A DNA stretch of 64,000 nt from Sorangium cellulosum (GCF_002950945.1 NZ_CP012673.1:6137001-6201000), one strand, 5' to 3'. Counted from the first letter of the stretch, positions 47,078 to 58,759 are shown. The notes: generated from the sequence alone by a model not told the origin. Numbers and translations are program-made.

Positions 47078-48742
47078 ATGACCCCTCATCCCCAGCTGTT
47101 GCCGGGAAAGGAGCTCGGACAGTACGAGCTCCTCCTGCCCATCGCGCAGGGGGGAATGGCTGCGGTCTGGGCGGCGCGCCGCAAGGGTCGCCGCGGGTTC
47201 CAGAAGACGGTCGCCATCAAGACGATGCTGCCGACGCTCTCGGACGACGCCCAGTTCGAGACGATGTTCCTCGAGGAGGCGAGGCTCGCCTCGGGGATCC
47301 ACCACCCGAACGTCGCCGAGATCCTCGACCTCGGGGAGCAGGATGACGTCCTCTACATCGTGATGGAGTGGGTCGACGGCGAGGCGCTGTCGATCATCGC
47401 GAGGGCGGCGAGCAGGAGCGAGGTCGCCATCCCGCTGCGCATCGCGCTGCGCATCGTCGGCTGCGCTTGCCTCGGGCTGCACGCCGCGCACGAGCTGCGG
47501 GATCCGATGAACGACGACCAGCTGCTCGGGCTCGTGCACCGCGACGTGTCGCCCCAGAACATCCTCGTGACGTACGACGGCCACGTGAAGCTCGTGGACT
47601 TCGGCGTCGCCAAGGCGACCAACCTGGGGCGCAACGACACGACCGCGGGACAGATCAAGGGCAAGGTCCCGTACATGTCGCCGGAGCAGGCCCGCGGTGA
47701 ACGGGTCGATCGGCGCACCGACATCTTCGCGATGGGGATCGTGCTCTACAAGCTGACGACGGGCGCGCACCCCTTCCAGGCGGACAACGATCTGCTCACG
47801 CTGAAGAGCATCATCTCCCAGCCGGCGCTGCCGCCTCGCCTGAAGAACCCGGACCTCCCTGCGGAGCTGGAGCACGTCCTGATGACGTGCCTGCAGAAGG
47901 ATCCGGACAGGCGCTACCAGACGATGCTCGAGCTGGAGAGCGCGGTGCAGTCGGTGCTCGCGAAGGAGCCGCCGGTGACGGATCACGACGTCGGCGCCTT
48001 CGTGCGCGGGCTGCTCGGCGAACGAAGCCAGCGCCGGCGCGCCGCGCTCCGCGACACGGTCCGCCTGCTGGACGAGCGCGCCTCCAACCCGCCGGAGGTG
48101 ATGCTCGCCCGCGACAGCATCAGCGAGTTCTTCTTCACGCAGCTCCCCCCGAGCCCCGTGAACGTCCAGCTCCCCTCGACGCGCCCGAGCCGCCCCTCGC
48201 TCCCGCGAGAGGCGCTGCCCGCCGCGTTGCCCCAGAGCTCGCCCGGCCAGGAGACGCCGCTCGATCCGATCGAGATCCCTGCGACGCGGCGCCGCTCGGG
48301 GACCCTCGTCGCGGCCCTGACGCTCGCGATCCTCACCGTGGCGGGCGTGGGGCTGATGTGGCTGTGGCCGCGGGCGAAGCAGCCGGTGTCGTCCGAGCAG
48401 CTCCTGATGCTCTCGCGCAGCACGGGCCCCGCGGCAGCGGCCGCCTCGGCCACAGCGACCGCCGCCGCGAGCGCGTCGGTGGAGCCGTCCGCCGCCGCGG
48501 CGATCCCGTCGAGCAGCGCCGGCGCCGCGCCCGCCCCCTCCGCGGTCGATGTCGCCGGCTCCGCGGAGCGCGGGACGGGCGCTCCGGACCCGCCGCCGGG
48601 CAAGAGCGAGCCGGCCTCGCCGGGCGCCGCGGCGCCGGGCGCAGCGGCCGGCGGCGCGAGCACCTCCGGCACGCGAAGGACAACCCCGGGCAAACCTCCC
48701 TCGACGAAGTGGGTCCCGACCGTGACCAACCCCGGGTTTTGA
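47078..48742 (+). CDS. Receptor-like Ser/Thr protein kinase
   Basis: A 554-residue Hanks-type kinase. The N-terminal kinase domain has the Gly loop at 23-30 (AQGGMAAV), Lys48 (VAIK), HRD at 154-156 (VHRDVSPQN, the variant common in myxobacteria), DFG at 174-176 and MSPEQARGE. A charged and Pro-rich linker leads to one membrane helix at 408-430, then an Ala/Ser/Pro-rich extracytoplasmic tail of about 120 residues without a recognisable domain. CAGGAGAG lies upstream of the ATG. Its stop overlaps a TTG (TTGA) that starts the next gene, so kinase and hydrolase-like protein are coupled. Confidence 0.92.
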   Translation: MTPHPQLLPGKELGQYELLLPIAQGGMAAVWAARRKGRRGFQKTVAIKTMLPTLSDDAQFETMFLEEARLASGIHHPNVAEILDLGEQDDVLYIVMEWVDGEALSIIARAASRSEVAIPLRIALRIVGCACLGLHAAHELRDPMNDDQLLGLVHRDVSPQNILVTYDGHVKLVDFGVAKATNLGRNDTTAGQIKGKVPYMSPEQARGERVDRRTDIFAMGIVLYKLTTGAHPFQADNDLLTLKSIISQPALPPRLKNPDLPAELEHVLMTCLQKDPDRRYQTMLELESAVQSVLAKEPPVTDHDVGAFVRGLLGERSQRRRAALRDTVRLLDERASNPPEVMLARDSISEFFFTQLPPSPVNVQLPSTRPSRPSLPREALPAALPQSSPGQETPLDPIEIPATRRRSGTLVAALTLAILTVAGVGLMWLWPRAKQPVSSEQLLMLSRSTGPAAAAASATATAAASASVEPSAAAAIPSSSAGAAPAPSAVDVAGSAERGTGAPDPPPGKSEPASPGAAAPGAAAGGASTSGTRRTTPGKPPSTKWVPTVTNPGF

Positions 48743-49785
48743 GCGACCGTCGGACGCGGCAGCTCCGCGACGCGCTCCTGCTGGCAGCGAGCTTGGTCGT
48801 TGTCGGCGGCGCCCTGCTGTCGCGCCGCAGCCAGGAGCCCAGCGCGTCGCCGCTCCCGGCGGCGGCGAGCGCGCCCTTCGAGCCGTCGCCGCTGCCGAAG
48901 GGTGGGGCGCCGCCGGAGCGCGCGACGCTCGATGAACACGAGATGCAGGCGGGGTGCGACTTCGCCGACCGCGGCTTCGGCGTTTACGAGCGCTGGCGCC
49001 CGCTCCCGCTCGGCAAGCTGCTCGTGCCGCCCGCACGGGCCATCGGCGCGGACGGCGGTTACGACCTCCTCATCCACTTCCACGGCGCGGAGCCCGTCCG
49101 CAAGGTGCTCGCGCCCCAGGGGCTCGATCTGGTGGTCGCCGGCCTCGACCTGGGGACCCGCTCGAGCGAGTACGCGCGCGCCATCGACGGCGGCGGCTGG
49201 GACACGCTGCTGCAAGCGATCGACCGCGAGGTCGGGAGCGCCGCCGGCGTCGCCGGCGCGCGCGCGCGGCGCCTCGTGCTGTCCTCCTGGAGCGCCGGGT
49301 CCGGCGCGATCGGCAGGATCGTCGAGCGCGGGAGCAGCCGCGTGGACGCCTTGATCCTGCTCGACTCCCTCTATGGCTCCTACATGCCGGGGCAGACCGC
49401 GCTCGTGCAGGGGCAGCTCGCGCCCTACATCGCCCTGGCCAGCGCCGCCGCGCGCGGCACGTTGCTCTTCTACCTCACCCACACCGAGACCCCGACGAGC
49501 GGCTACGCGTCGACCAAGGAGGTGGCCACGTTCCTGCTGCGCGAGCTCGGGGCGAGCCCCATCGCGGTGACCTCCAGCGGGGACAGCGCGCGCGCAGCCG
49601 CCCCCGGCCACGGCGCCGATGCGCCGGAGGACGCGCTGCGCCTCACGCAGATGTACGACGGCGGCGGCCTGTTCGTGCGCGGCTACGCCGGGGCGGGCCC
49701 CGGCGAGCACTGCGCGCAGCTGCGGCTGCTCCCCGCGATCCTCGCGGAGCACGTGCTCCCGACGTTCGGGCGCGGCGCTCAGTAG
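48739..49785 (+). CDS. Membrane-anchored alpha/beta-hydrolase-like protein
   Basis: A 348-residue protein with an N-terminal signal anchor (ALLLAASLVVVGGALLS) and an exported domain. LLIHFHGAEPV is a strand with an HG motif as at an oxyanion hole, and LVLSSWSAGSGAIGRI holds a candidate nucleophile Ser in a SWSAGSG elbow. LILLDSLYGSY and FYLTHTETPTSGY follow. It resembles poorly characterised myxobacterial esterase-like proteins; a catalytic triad cannot be confirmed. The likely start is TTG 48739, overlapping the kinase stop, since the frame has no ATG before the signal anchor. Its 3' end overlaps proS by seven bases. Confidence 0.7.
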   Translation: MSDRRTRQLRDALLLAASLVVVGGALLSRRSQEPSASPLPAAASAPFEPSPLPKGGAPPERATLDEHEMQAGCDFADRGFGVYERWRPLPLGKLLVPPARAIGADGGYDLLIHFHGAEPVRKVLAPQGLDLVVAGLDLGTRSSEYARAIDGGGWDTLLQAIDREVGSAAGVAGARARRLVLSSWSAGSGAIGRIVERGSSRVDALILLDSLYGSYMPGQTALVQGQLAPYIALASAAARGTLLFYLTHTETPTSGYASTKEVATFLLRELGASPIAVTSSGDSARAAAPGHGADAPEDALRLTQMYDGGGLFVRGYAGAGPGEHCAQLRLLPAILAEHVLPTFGRGAQ

Positions 49786-51335
49786 GACTTCGCGAACACC
49801 ACCCGCCGCGGGCTCGGCTTGCCGGTGAAGATGCAGCGCCCTTCGCCGGAGAGCGCGTCAGCCCACGGGGCGCCCTCGAACCCGCCGGTCGGAATGCAGC
49901 GGATGGTGACCTTGTGCGCGTCCTTCACCGCCGCCTCGATCTCGGGATCGCCCGACCAGTGCGCCAGCGCGAAGCCGCCCTGCGCCTCCTTGTCCCCCTT
50001 CGACCCGAAGAACGCGTCGAAATCGGCGCGATCGTCGATGACGTGCGTGTTCGCGTCGCGCGTCGCGATCGCGCGCGCGTAGAGCGTCGCCTGGATGTCG
50101 CCGAGCAGCTCCGCGATGCGCGCCGTGAGCTCCCCGCGCGCCATGCTCGCCTTGTCCTTCGGCGCGCGGTCCCTGCGGCTGACCATGGCGACGCCGCCGT
50201 CGACGTCGCGCGGCCCGATCTCGATCCGGACGGGCACCCCCTTCTTCACCCACTCCCACTGCTTCTCGCCGCCGCGCAGGTCGCGCCGATCGACCTCGAC
50301 CTCGACGCGCCGCTCGCCGAAGCGCTGCTCCCGCAGCTCCTTCGCGAGCCCGTCGATGTACTCGTCGACCTTCGCGCGCGTGTCGTCGCCCCGGTAGACG
50401 GGCAGGATCACGACGTGCGCGGGCGCGAGGCGCGGCGGGAGCACCAGGCCGTCGTCGTCGCTGTGGGTCATGATCAGCCCGCCGACGAGGCGCGTCGACA
50501 CACCCCACGACGTCGTCCACGCGTACTCCTCGGTCTCCGCCTTGGTCTGGAACCTGATGCCGCTCGCCTTCGCGAAGTTCTGCCCGAGGAAGTGGCTCGT
50601 GCCGGCCTGCAGGGCCTTGCGATCCTGCATCATCGCCTCGATCGCGTAGGTGTCGACCGCGCCGGGGAAGCGCTCGCTCGCCGTCTTCGGCCCCTCGAGG
50701 ACCGGCATCGCCAGGAACTCGCGCGCGAACGTCGCGTAGACACCGAGCATGCGCAGCGTCTCCTCGCGCGCCTCGGCCTCGGTCGCGTGCGCGGTGTGGC
50801 CCTCCTGCCAGAGGAACTCCGTCGTCCGCAGGAACAGGCGCGTCCGCAGCTCCCAGCGCACGACGTTCGCCCATTGATTGATGAGCAGCGGCAGATCCCG
50901 GTAGCTCTGCACCCAGCTCGCGAACGCCGCGCCGATGATCGTCTCGGACGTGGGGCGCACGATGAGCGGCTCCTCCAGCCGGGCCTGGGGATCGGGGATC
51001 AGCCCGCCGCCCGGGCCGGCCACGAGCCGGTGGTGGGTGACCACGGCGCACTCCTTCGCGAACCCCTCGACGTGCTCCGCTTCCTTCTCGAGGAAGGACT
51101 TCGGGATGAACAGCGGGAAGTAGGCGTTCTTGTGCCCGGTCGCCTTGAACATGGCGTCGAGCTCGCGCTGGATGTTCTCCCAGATCGCGTAGCCCCACGG
51201 CTTGATCACCATGCAGCCGCGCACCGGCGAGCTCTCCGCGAGATCGGCCGCGCGGACGACCTGCTGGTACCACTCCGGGTAGTCCTCGTTGCGCGTGGGC
51301 GAAATGGCGGTCTTCGGCGCTTCGTTCTTGGCCAC
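49779..51335 (-). CDS. proS: Prolyl-tRNA synthetase, archaeal/eukaryotic type
   Basis: Charges tRNA-Pro with proline. At 518 residues it is the short type without the editing insertion of bacterial ProRS. Class II motif 1 is around RGCMVIKPWGYAIWENIQREL. Motif 2 is INQWANVVRWELRTRLFLRTTEFLWQEGHTAH, and motif 3 lies near GGLIMTHSDDDGLVLPPRLAP. The anticodon-binding domain and a C-terminal domain ending in the conserved Tyr (FAKSY) are present. The zinc cysteines seen in some members are lost. It is the only proS in the window. Start ATG 51335 (MAKNEAPK). Confidence 0.96.
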   Translation of the reverse strand: MAKNEAPKTAISPTRNEDYPEWYQQVVRAADLAESSPVRGCMVIKPWGYAIWENIQRELDAMFKATGHKNAYFPLFIPKSFLEKEAEHVEGFAKECAVVTHHRLVAGPGGGLIPDPQARLEEPLIVRPTSETIIGAAFASWVQSYRDLPLLINQWANVVRWELRTRLFLRTTEFLWQEGHTAHATEAEAREETLRMLGVYATFAREFLAMPVLEGPKTASERFPGAVDTYAIEAMMQDRKALQAGTSHFLGQNFAKASGIRFQTKAETEEYAWTTSWGVSTRLVGGLIMTHSDDDGLVLPPRLAPAHVVILPVYRGDDTRAKVDEYIDGLAKELREQRFGERRVEVEVDRRDLRGGEKQWEWVKKGVPVRIEIGPRDVDGGVAMVSRRDRAPKDKASMARGELTARIAELLGDIQATLYARAIATRDANTHVIDDRADFDAFFGSKGDKEAQGGFALAHWSGDPEIEAAVKDAHKVTIRCIPTGGFEGAPWADALSGEGRCIFTGKPSPRRVVFAKSY

Positions 51336-51606
51336 GGTCTCTGCTCTCCTCGATGGGCGGCTCCGCGGGCGGCCTTCGACGTGGCCGCCGCCGTCCCGCA
51401 GCGGGCGGCCGGCTGGCGTCGCCTCGCGGCGGGGCTCTGGCGCGACGTATCAGGAGCGCGGCAGGGTGTCGAGCGCCGCCGTCCGTGCCGGCACGCCCGC
51501 GACGTGTCCGGTCGACAAGGCGGCGGCGCCGCGCCGCAGGCTCGAAGTCCACGCGCCCGGCCGGCTTCGCGGCGGCGCGCGCCCATGGTACGCGCAGGGG
51601 AGCGAC

Positions 51607-52500
51607 GTGAAATACGTCATCCTCACGCACGGCGGGGTCACCTCGCCGCAAAGCTACGCGGACGGCTGCGCCAGGGCCGCCGAGGACGCGGCCGGCCTGC
51701 TGGACGCGAGCGGAGAGGCGCTCGGGGCGGCGATCGCGGCGACCGCGCGCCTGGAAGACGACCCGCGCTTCAACGCGGGCACCGGCTCGAACCTCCGCCT
51801 CGACGGGCAGACGATCGAGATGGACGCCGCGGTGATGGCCAGCGACGGGCGCTTCGGCGCGGTCGCCTGCGTCGAGCGCGTGAAGAACCCCGTCCTCGTC
51901 GCGGCGAAGCTGCTGGAGACGCCGCACCTGCTCCTCGCCGGCGCCGGCGCGACCGCCTTCGCGCGCCGGCTCGGGTTCGCCGACCACGACCCGGCCACCG
52001 GCGAGGCGCGCGAGCGGCACGCCCGCGCGCTCGACGCGCTGGGCGGCGGCGCGGACGGCGACCACGCGAACGACGCGGCGCGGTTCCACGCGCTCACCGC
52101 GAGGCGGTTCTGGAACTTCGAGGCCGAGCCGATCGAGTGCGACACCGTCGGCGCCGTCGTGCGCGACACCCACGGCCGCTTCGCCGCGGCGGCGTCCACC
52201 GGCGGATCGACCTACACGCTCCGCGGGCGCGTCGGCGACGTGCCGCTGATGGGCGCCGGCATCTACGCAGGCCCGCACGGGGCCGTGGCGACGACCGGCC
52301 TCGGCGAGGAGATCGCGCGCCGCTCCCTCGCGCGCACGGTCTACGACTGGCTTGCCGATGGGGTCGCGCCCGCCCGCGCAGCGCAGCGCGGCGTCGCGAT
52401 GTTCCCCGACGTGATCGCCGTGGGCGTGCTCGTGGTCGGGCGGACCGGCCAGGCGATCGCCTCGAACCGCAACATGCCAACCGCGCAGATCGTGGGCTGA
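51607..52500 (+). CDS. Isoaspartyl peptidase / type 2 L-asparaginase
   Basis: An Ntn-hydrolase of 297 residues that autocleaves and then uses its new N-terminal Thr. The catalytic Thr180 is in ECDTVGAVVRD, the exact family motif. STGGSTYTLRGRVGDVPLMGAG and HGAVATTGLGEEI form the beta-subunit site, and the alpha-subunit has DDPRFNAGTGSNLRLDG. It hydrolyses isoaspartyl dipeptides and probably asparagine. Start GTG 51607 is preceded by AGGGGAG, and the frame upstream is open but has no homology. The oxidoreductase gene follows 13 nt downstream. Confidence 0.93.
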   Translation: MKYVILTHGGVTSPQSYADGCARAAEDAAGLLDASGEALGAAIAATARLEDDPRFNAGTGSNLRLDGQTIEMDAAVMASDGRFGAVACVERVKNPVLVAAKLLETPHLLLAGAGATAFARRLGFADHDPATGEARERHARALDALGGGADGDHANDAARFHALTARRFWNFEAEPIECDTVGAVVRDTHGRFAAAASTGGSTYTLRGRVGDVPLMGAGIYAGPHGAVATTGLGEEIARRSLARTVYDWLADGVAPARAAQRGVAMFPDVIAVGVLVVGRTGQAIASNRNMPTAQIVG

Positions 52501-52513
52501 GGAGCCGCAGACA

Positions 52514-54055
52514 ATGAGCAGCAGAGACCCTGACGCGGTGGTGGTGGGCGCGGGGCCGAACGGCCTCGTGGCGGCGGCGTACCTCGCCCGCGCGGGCTAC
52601 TCCGTGCTCGTGCTCGAGGCCGAGCAGGAGCCGGGCGGCGCCGTGCGCACGCGCGAGGTGACGCTCCCGGGCTTCCGCCACGATCTCGGCGCCGCGTTCT
52701 TCCCCTTCGGACAGACGAGCCCCGCGTTCCTGCCGCTCGATCTGCCGGGGGCGGGCCTCGTCTGGCGGCACGCGCCGATCGACAGCGCGCACCCGGCGCC
52801 CGACGGGACGTGCGCGTCGATCGCGCGCGACGTCGAGGCGACCGCGAGGTCGCTCGGCGAGGACGGCCCGGCGTGGCGGCGGATCGCCTCCTGGCACGCG
52901 CGCACGCGCGAGCAGATGCTCGACGCGCTCCTGTCGACGCCGCCCGCGCTCGGCCAGATGCTCCGCTTCGGCCCGCTCAACCTGCTCCGCCTCGCGCAGG
53001 TGGCCCTCTCGAGCGGCCGCGGCTTCTCGACGCGCACCTTCCGGACCGAGGCGGCGCGGCGCGTGATCCCCGGCCTCGCCCTGCACACCGACGTGGGCCC
53101 TGACGATCCGTGCGGCGCGATCGTCGGCTTCATGCTCACCGTGCTCGCGTCGAGCGGCGGCTTCGCGGTGCCCGAGGGCGGCGCCGGCGCGATCACGCGC
53201 GCGCTGCTCCGGCGCGTCGAGGAGCACGGCGGCAGCGTCCGCTGCGGCGCTCGGGTCGAGCAGATCGTCGTCAGGGAGGGGCGGGCGGCCGCGGTCCGGC
53301 TCGCGGGCGGCGAGGAGATCCGCGCCCGCCGCGCGGTCGTCGCCGACGTCGCGGCGCCGACGCTCTACCTCCGCCTGCTCGCGGAAGACATCGTCCCGGC
53401 GCCGATCCAGCACGCCATGCGCCGGTTCCGCCAGGGGTTCGGCACCTTCAAGATGGACTGGGCGCTCGACGGCGAGGTCCCCTGGTCGCACGAGGACGCC
53501 GCGCGCGCGGCCGTCGTGCACGCGGGCGACAGCCTCGATGATCTCTCCGAGTTCACGCGGCAGGTGCGCGCCGGCGCGCTCCCCGAGCACCCCTACCTCG
53601 TGATCGGGCAGCAGTCGCTCGCCGATCCGACGCGCGCGCCGGCCGGGCGCCACACGCTGTGGGCCTACTCGCGGGTCCCCTCCTCCATCGACGGCGGCTG
53701 GCCCGCCGCGCGCGAGCGCTTCGCCGATCGCGTCGAGGCGCGGATCGAGGAGCTCGCCCCCGGCTTCCGGAAGCGGATCCTCGCGCGCACGATCTGGGCG
53801 CCGGACGATCTCGAGGCGATGGACGCGAACCTCCTCGGCGGCGACCTCGGCGGAGGCTCGGCCGACATCCGGCATCAGCTCTTCTTCCGGCCGGTGTTCC
53901 CCTACTATCGCTACCGGACGCCGGTCCGCGGCCTCTACCTCGGCTCGTCCTATGCGCACCCCGGCGCCGGGGTCCACGGCGCTTGCGGGCACAACGCCGC
54001 GCTGGCGGTGCTCGAGGACGAGGGCGGAGCCGCCGGCGGCTCGCCGCCGCCGTGA
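52514..54055 (+). CDS. Phytoene-dehydrogenase-like FAD oxidoreductase
   Basis: A 513-residue flavoprotein of the PYROXD2/phytoene desaturase superfamily. The FAD-binding Rossmann motif is VVVGAGPNGLVAAAYLARAG, followed by EAEQEPGGAVRTREVTLPGF. The second signature is at the C-terminus (GLYLGSSYAHPGAGVHGACGHNAALAVL). The substrate is unknown; no carotenoid genes are near, which argues against a phytoene desaturase. It starts 13 nt after the isoaspartyl peptidase stop, so the two are an operon. The stop lies 13 nt from the convergent sigma54-type activator gene. Confidence 0.9.
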   Translation: MSSRDPDAVVVGAGPNGLVAAAYLARAGYSVLVLEAEQEPGGAVRTREVTLPGFRHDLGAAFFPFGQTSPAFLPLDLPGAGLVWRHAPIDSAHPAPDGTCASIARDVEATARSLGEDGPAWRRIASWHARTREQMLDALLSTPPALGQMLRFGPLNLLRLAQVALSSGRGFSTRTFRTEAARRVIPGLALHTDVGPDDPCGAIVGFMLTVLASSGGFAVPEGGAGAITRALLRRVEEHGGSVRCGARVEQIVVREGRAAAVRLAGGEEIRARRAVVADVAAPTLYLRLLAEDIVPAPIQHAMRRFRQGFGTFKMDWALDGEVPWSHEDAARAAVVHAGDSLDDLSEFTRQVRAGALPEHPYLVIGQQSLADPTRAPAGRHTLWAYSRVPSSIDGGWPAARERFADRVEARIEELAPGFRKRILARTIWAPDDLEAMDANLLGGDLGGGSADIRHQLFFRPVFPYYRYRTPVRGLYLGSSYAHPGAGVHGACGHNAALAVLEDEGGAAGGSPPP

Positions 54056-54068
54056 GGGCCTGAGGCCG

Positions 54069-55787
<1,719 letters not shown>

Positions 55788-56084
55788 GCGTTCTCTCTCA
55801 TGCGTGCCCGAGGAGCCGCCGGCCACCGATGCCGGCCCGCGAGCCCTGCTCGCGCTCATCCTTTGCCCCCATGACCATAAGCCGCCGGCAGGCCGTCGCG
55901 CAAGGCGCGAGCGGCCTGCTCGCCGCGGGCACAGCGCGCCTCGTCCGCGCTGCGTCGTTGGCGTTGTTCGCGTCGTTGGCGTCGTGGCGTCGTTGGCGTC
56001 GTCAGCGCCGCATCGGCGCCTTCGACACGGCAGGCGCTCCGGCACGACAGCGCAGCATCCGGTCGATTTCCTTTCCGTTTCGTC
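55788..56084. other. Short intergenic region with imperfect GTC-rich repeats
   Basis: 297 bp between two minus-strand genes. Imperfect 9-bp repeats of GCGTCGTTG type lie at about 55947-56005. No gene is supported. Confidence 0.4.
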
Positions 56085-57086
56085 TCAGAGGCGCGGCACC
56101 TCGCGCGCGCGCGCCGCCTCTTCGGCGCGGCAGTGGGCGCCGAAGCGCGAGCACGGGGCGTCCTCGAGCGGCGGCAGCTCCGCATAGCCGCGGTGCGCGG
56201 CGATCTCGTTGAAGCAGCGCCCGAGCCAGCCCGGGATGACGAGCGCGTAGGTGCGCGCGAGCCGCCTGGGATCGTCCAATGTGCGCAGCATCGCCTGGTA
56301 GGTGACCTCGCCGTACGTCGCCTTGAAGGCGGCCGCCTGCTCAGGACGGGCGACCCAGTTCATGACGCCCGCGCGATCGGCCTCGGGGTGGAACTGGACC
56401 GCCTCGACCCCCGGCGCGACCTGCAGCCCGAGAATCGCCCGGCCCTTCGAGACGCCATCGCGGCTCTCGAGGGCGAGGAGCTTGCCTCCGAGCGAACCCA
56501 GCCGGTGTCCATCGAGGTTCACCGCCTCCCAGTTGCGATGCTCGAAGGCGAAGAGGCGATCGCCGAACGGGGCCAGCAGCGGATGCTGCTGGCCCACCGG
56601 CGTCGTGTAGATGGGCATGACGCCGAACTTGCGGTCGGCGCGCGGCACGACGTCGGCCAGCCGGTAGTGATGGACGACGAGCTCGAACGAGTAGCAGATC
56701 GCGAACAGCGCCCGCCGGTCCGCTCCACCCCGGATCGCCGACTCGACCACGCCGTCGACCAGGCGCCCGAAGTCGCACGTCCAGGGCTCCCCCTCTCCGT
56801 CGAACGGAGAGCCAGGCCCCCCCGACGAGAGGTACAGATCACAGTCCGTGGGGATGGGGGCGTTGGTATCACGAGGGGATACCTCCACGATCTCGCACAA
56901 CACGCCTGGATTGTGCGTCTGGACACGTTCGAAGAACGTCGCGGCGAGCCCGCGCAGGCAGCGCATCGCCTGGTTCACATGGCCATTGTTCATGTCCACG
57001 AGGCACAGGCGCAGCGGCCGCAGCGTCCGGCCGTTCGCGACGGCGCCCGCCCCCGCGGGCGCAGGTGGGATTGGAGTCGAGCTCAT
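56085..57086 (-). CDS. Class I glutamine amidotransferase-like protein
   Basis: A 333-residue protein with a class I GATase fold. CDLYLSSGGPGSPFDGEG and LFAICYSFELVVHHYRL contain the nucleophile Cys131. AVQFHPEADRAG contributes His233 and Glu235, completing the triad. It lacks a synthetase domain, so it may supply ammonia to another enzyme or act as a gamma-glutamyl hydrolase on its own. The C-terminal 90 residues are specific to it. ATG 57086 has no good ribosome site, and in-frame ATGs lie up to 57398, so the start is uncertain. No partner synthetase is adjacent. Confidence 0.82.
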   Translation of the reverse strand: MSSTPIPPAPAGAGAVANGRTLRPLRLCLVDMNNGHVNQAMRCLRGLAATFFERVQTHNPGVLCEIVEVSPRDTNAPIPTDCDLYLSSGGPGSPFDGEGEPWTCDFGRLVDGVVESAIRGGADRRALFAICYSFELVVHHYRLADVVPRADRKFGVMPIYTTPVGQQHPLLAPFGDRLFAFEHRNWEAVNLDGHRLGSLGGKLLALESRDGVSKGRAILGLQVAPGVEAVQFHPEADRAGVMNWVARPEQAAAFKATYGEVTYQAMLRTLDDPRRLARTYALVIPGWLGRCFNEIAAHRGYAELPPLEDAPCSRFGAHCRAEEAARAREVPRL

Positions 57087-57235
57087 TGACGGCTGATCGA
57101 GTGCGGACGTAGAGGCCCGCGATTCCTCTCCATACCATCCCTCTACCCCTGCGAAAAGGAAGGTTTCCTCGATCACAGGCCGCGCGTCGTCAAAAGTCCT
57201 TCCGCAGCCCCGCATTCCTGGGGATCCTGTGTGTG

Positions 57236-58759
57236 ATGAAAAAACAGAATGCATCACCGCGTGATCCTCTGCCTTCTGCCCGCACGCGCCGCGACGTGCT
57301 GACGGGGCTGGGCGCTGCGTTCGGCGCCGCGACATTTGGATGCGGCGCCGTGGGGAGCGAGGCGGTGCACGACGACGCTCCGCCGAACACCGGCACATCC
57401 GGCGGGAGCGATGGATCCGGAGGAGCGGGCGGCAGCGAAGGAGCGGGCGGCAGCGGAGGAGCGGGCGGCGGAGGCGGCGCTGCGCTGGATCGGTGTGCGC
57501 AGTCCAGCGATCTGAGCCCTGCAGAGCTGCTCGCGCCCATCAGCACCATCGTCGTCCTCTGCATGGAGAACCGCTCGTTCGACCACTACCTCGGCGCGCT
57601 GCGGCTGAAGGAGGGCAGGCAGATCGACGGGCTCACGGGGATGGAGTGGAACGTCGCCCCGGACGGAGCGCTGATCTCGCCCTTCCAGCTCGACGACTTC
57701 ACGCCCGCCGACCCGCCACACAGCTGGGACGCGGCCCACGCGCAGTGGAACCAGGGGCTGAACGACGGGTTCGTGACCGCCCACGCCGGGCCGGATCAGC
57801 GCGACGTGATGGGCTATCACGTGCGCGAACACCTGCCGATCCTCTACGCGCTCGCGGACGTGTCGGCGGTCTGCGAGCGCTGGTTCAGCTCGGTGCTCGG
57901 ACCCACCTGGCCGAACCGGTTCTACCTGCACGGCGCCACGTCACATGGCATCTCCAGCAACACGCCGATCTCGAGCTTCACGAGCGTGTTCGAGCTGCTG
58001 AGCGACGCCGGGATCTCGAGCAGGAACTACTACCACGACGTGCCGTGGTGCTCGGGCGCGTACCTCAAGTTCAAGGGCGTCTCCGGGATCGAGCGCTTCT
58101 TCGAGGACGCGGCCGCGGGGCAGCTGCCGGCCTTCTCGATCATCGACCCCCAGTTCTTCGGCGCCGCCGCCAACGACGATCACCCGGACCACGACGTGCA
58201 GCTCGGGCAGGTGCTGCTCGCCAGCGTCTACAACGCGCTGGCGAGGAGCCCGCAGTGGGGCCAGTGCCTCCTCGTGGTCACGTACGACGAGCACGGCGGC
58301 TTCTTCGACCACGTCCCGCCGCCCGCGACCACGGACGACGATCCTCGGTTCGCCCAGCTCGGGTTCCGGGTCCCGTCGATCGTCGCGGGCCCGTTCGTCC
58401 GCCGCGGCTGTGCGGTGAGCACGGTGCTCGACCACGTGTCGATCGCGCGCACGCTGGAGACGCGCTTCGGCATCCCCTCGCTGAACGCGCGCCAGCGCGG
58501 CACGAGCGATCTGTCGTGCTGCATCGACCCGATGCTCCTCCGCGAACCGCAGGCGCCGATCCTCCTGCCCGAGGTCACCATCTCCCTGTCGCAGCTGCGC
58601 GCGCGGACGGAGACCCGGATCTCCCAGCCCGAGCTGTGGGAAATGGCGGAGCGCGGGATCATCCCGCGTCACCTCGATCGTCGCGGCGAGGGTCCGCAGA
58701 TCGCGCGGCGGGTCCTCGCGCAGGCCGAGCGGCTCGGCGCGGCGAGGATCAGGGACTGA
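57236..58759 (+). CDS. Tat-exported phosphoesterase (phospholipase C/acid phosphatase family)
   Basis: A 507-residue secreted enzyme. The twin-arginine signal is TRRDVLTG (Arg18, Arg19), followed by GAAFGAATFGCG, where Cys36 could also be lipidated. A Gly/Ser-rich linker follows to about residue 85. The phosphoesterase domain has VVLCMENRSFDHYLG, PNRFYLHGATSHG, DPQFFGAAANDDHPDHDV and VVTYDEHGGFFDHVPPP, the metal-binding motifs of the bacterial phospholipase C/acid phosphatase family. It would hydrolyse phospholipids or phosphate esters outside the cytoplasm. I chose ATG 57236; a GTG one codon earlier is also in frame. Confidence 0.92.
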   Translation: MKKQNASPRDPLPSARTRRDVLTGLGAAFGAATFGCGAVGSEAVHDDAPPNTGTSGGSDGSGGAGGSEGAGGSGGAGGGGGAALDRCAQSSDLSPAELLAPISTIVVLCMENRSFDHYLGALRLKEGRQIDGLTGMEWNVAPDGALISPFQLDDFTPADPPHSWDAAHAQWNQGLNDGFVTAHAGPDQRDVMGYHVREHLPILYALADVSAVCERWFSSVLGPTWPNRFYLHGATSHGISSNTPISSFTSVFELLSDAGISSRNYYHDVPWCSGAYLKFKGVSGIERFFEDAAAGQLPAFSIIDPQFFGAAANDDHPDHDVQLGQVLLASVYNALARSPQWGQCLLVVTYDEHGGFFDHVPPPATTDDDPRFAQLGFRVPSIVAGPFVRRGCAVSTVLDHVSIARTLETRFGIPSLNARQRGTSDLSCCIDPMLLREPQAPILLPEVTISLSQLRARTETRISQPELWEMAERGIIPRHLDRRGEGPQIARRVLAQAERLGAARIRD

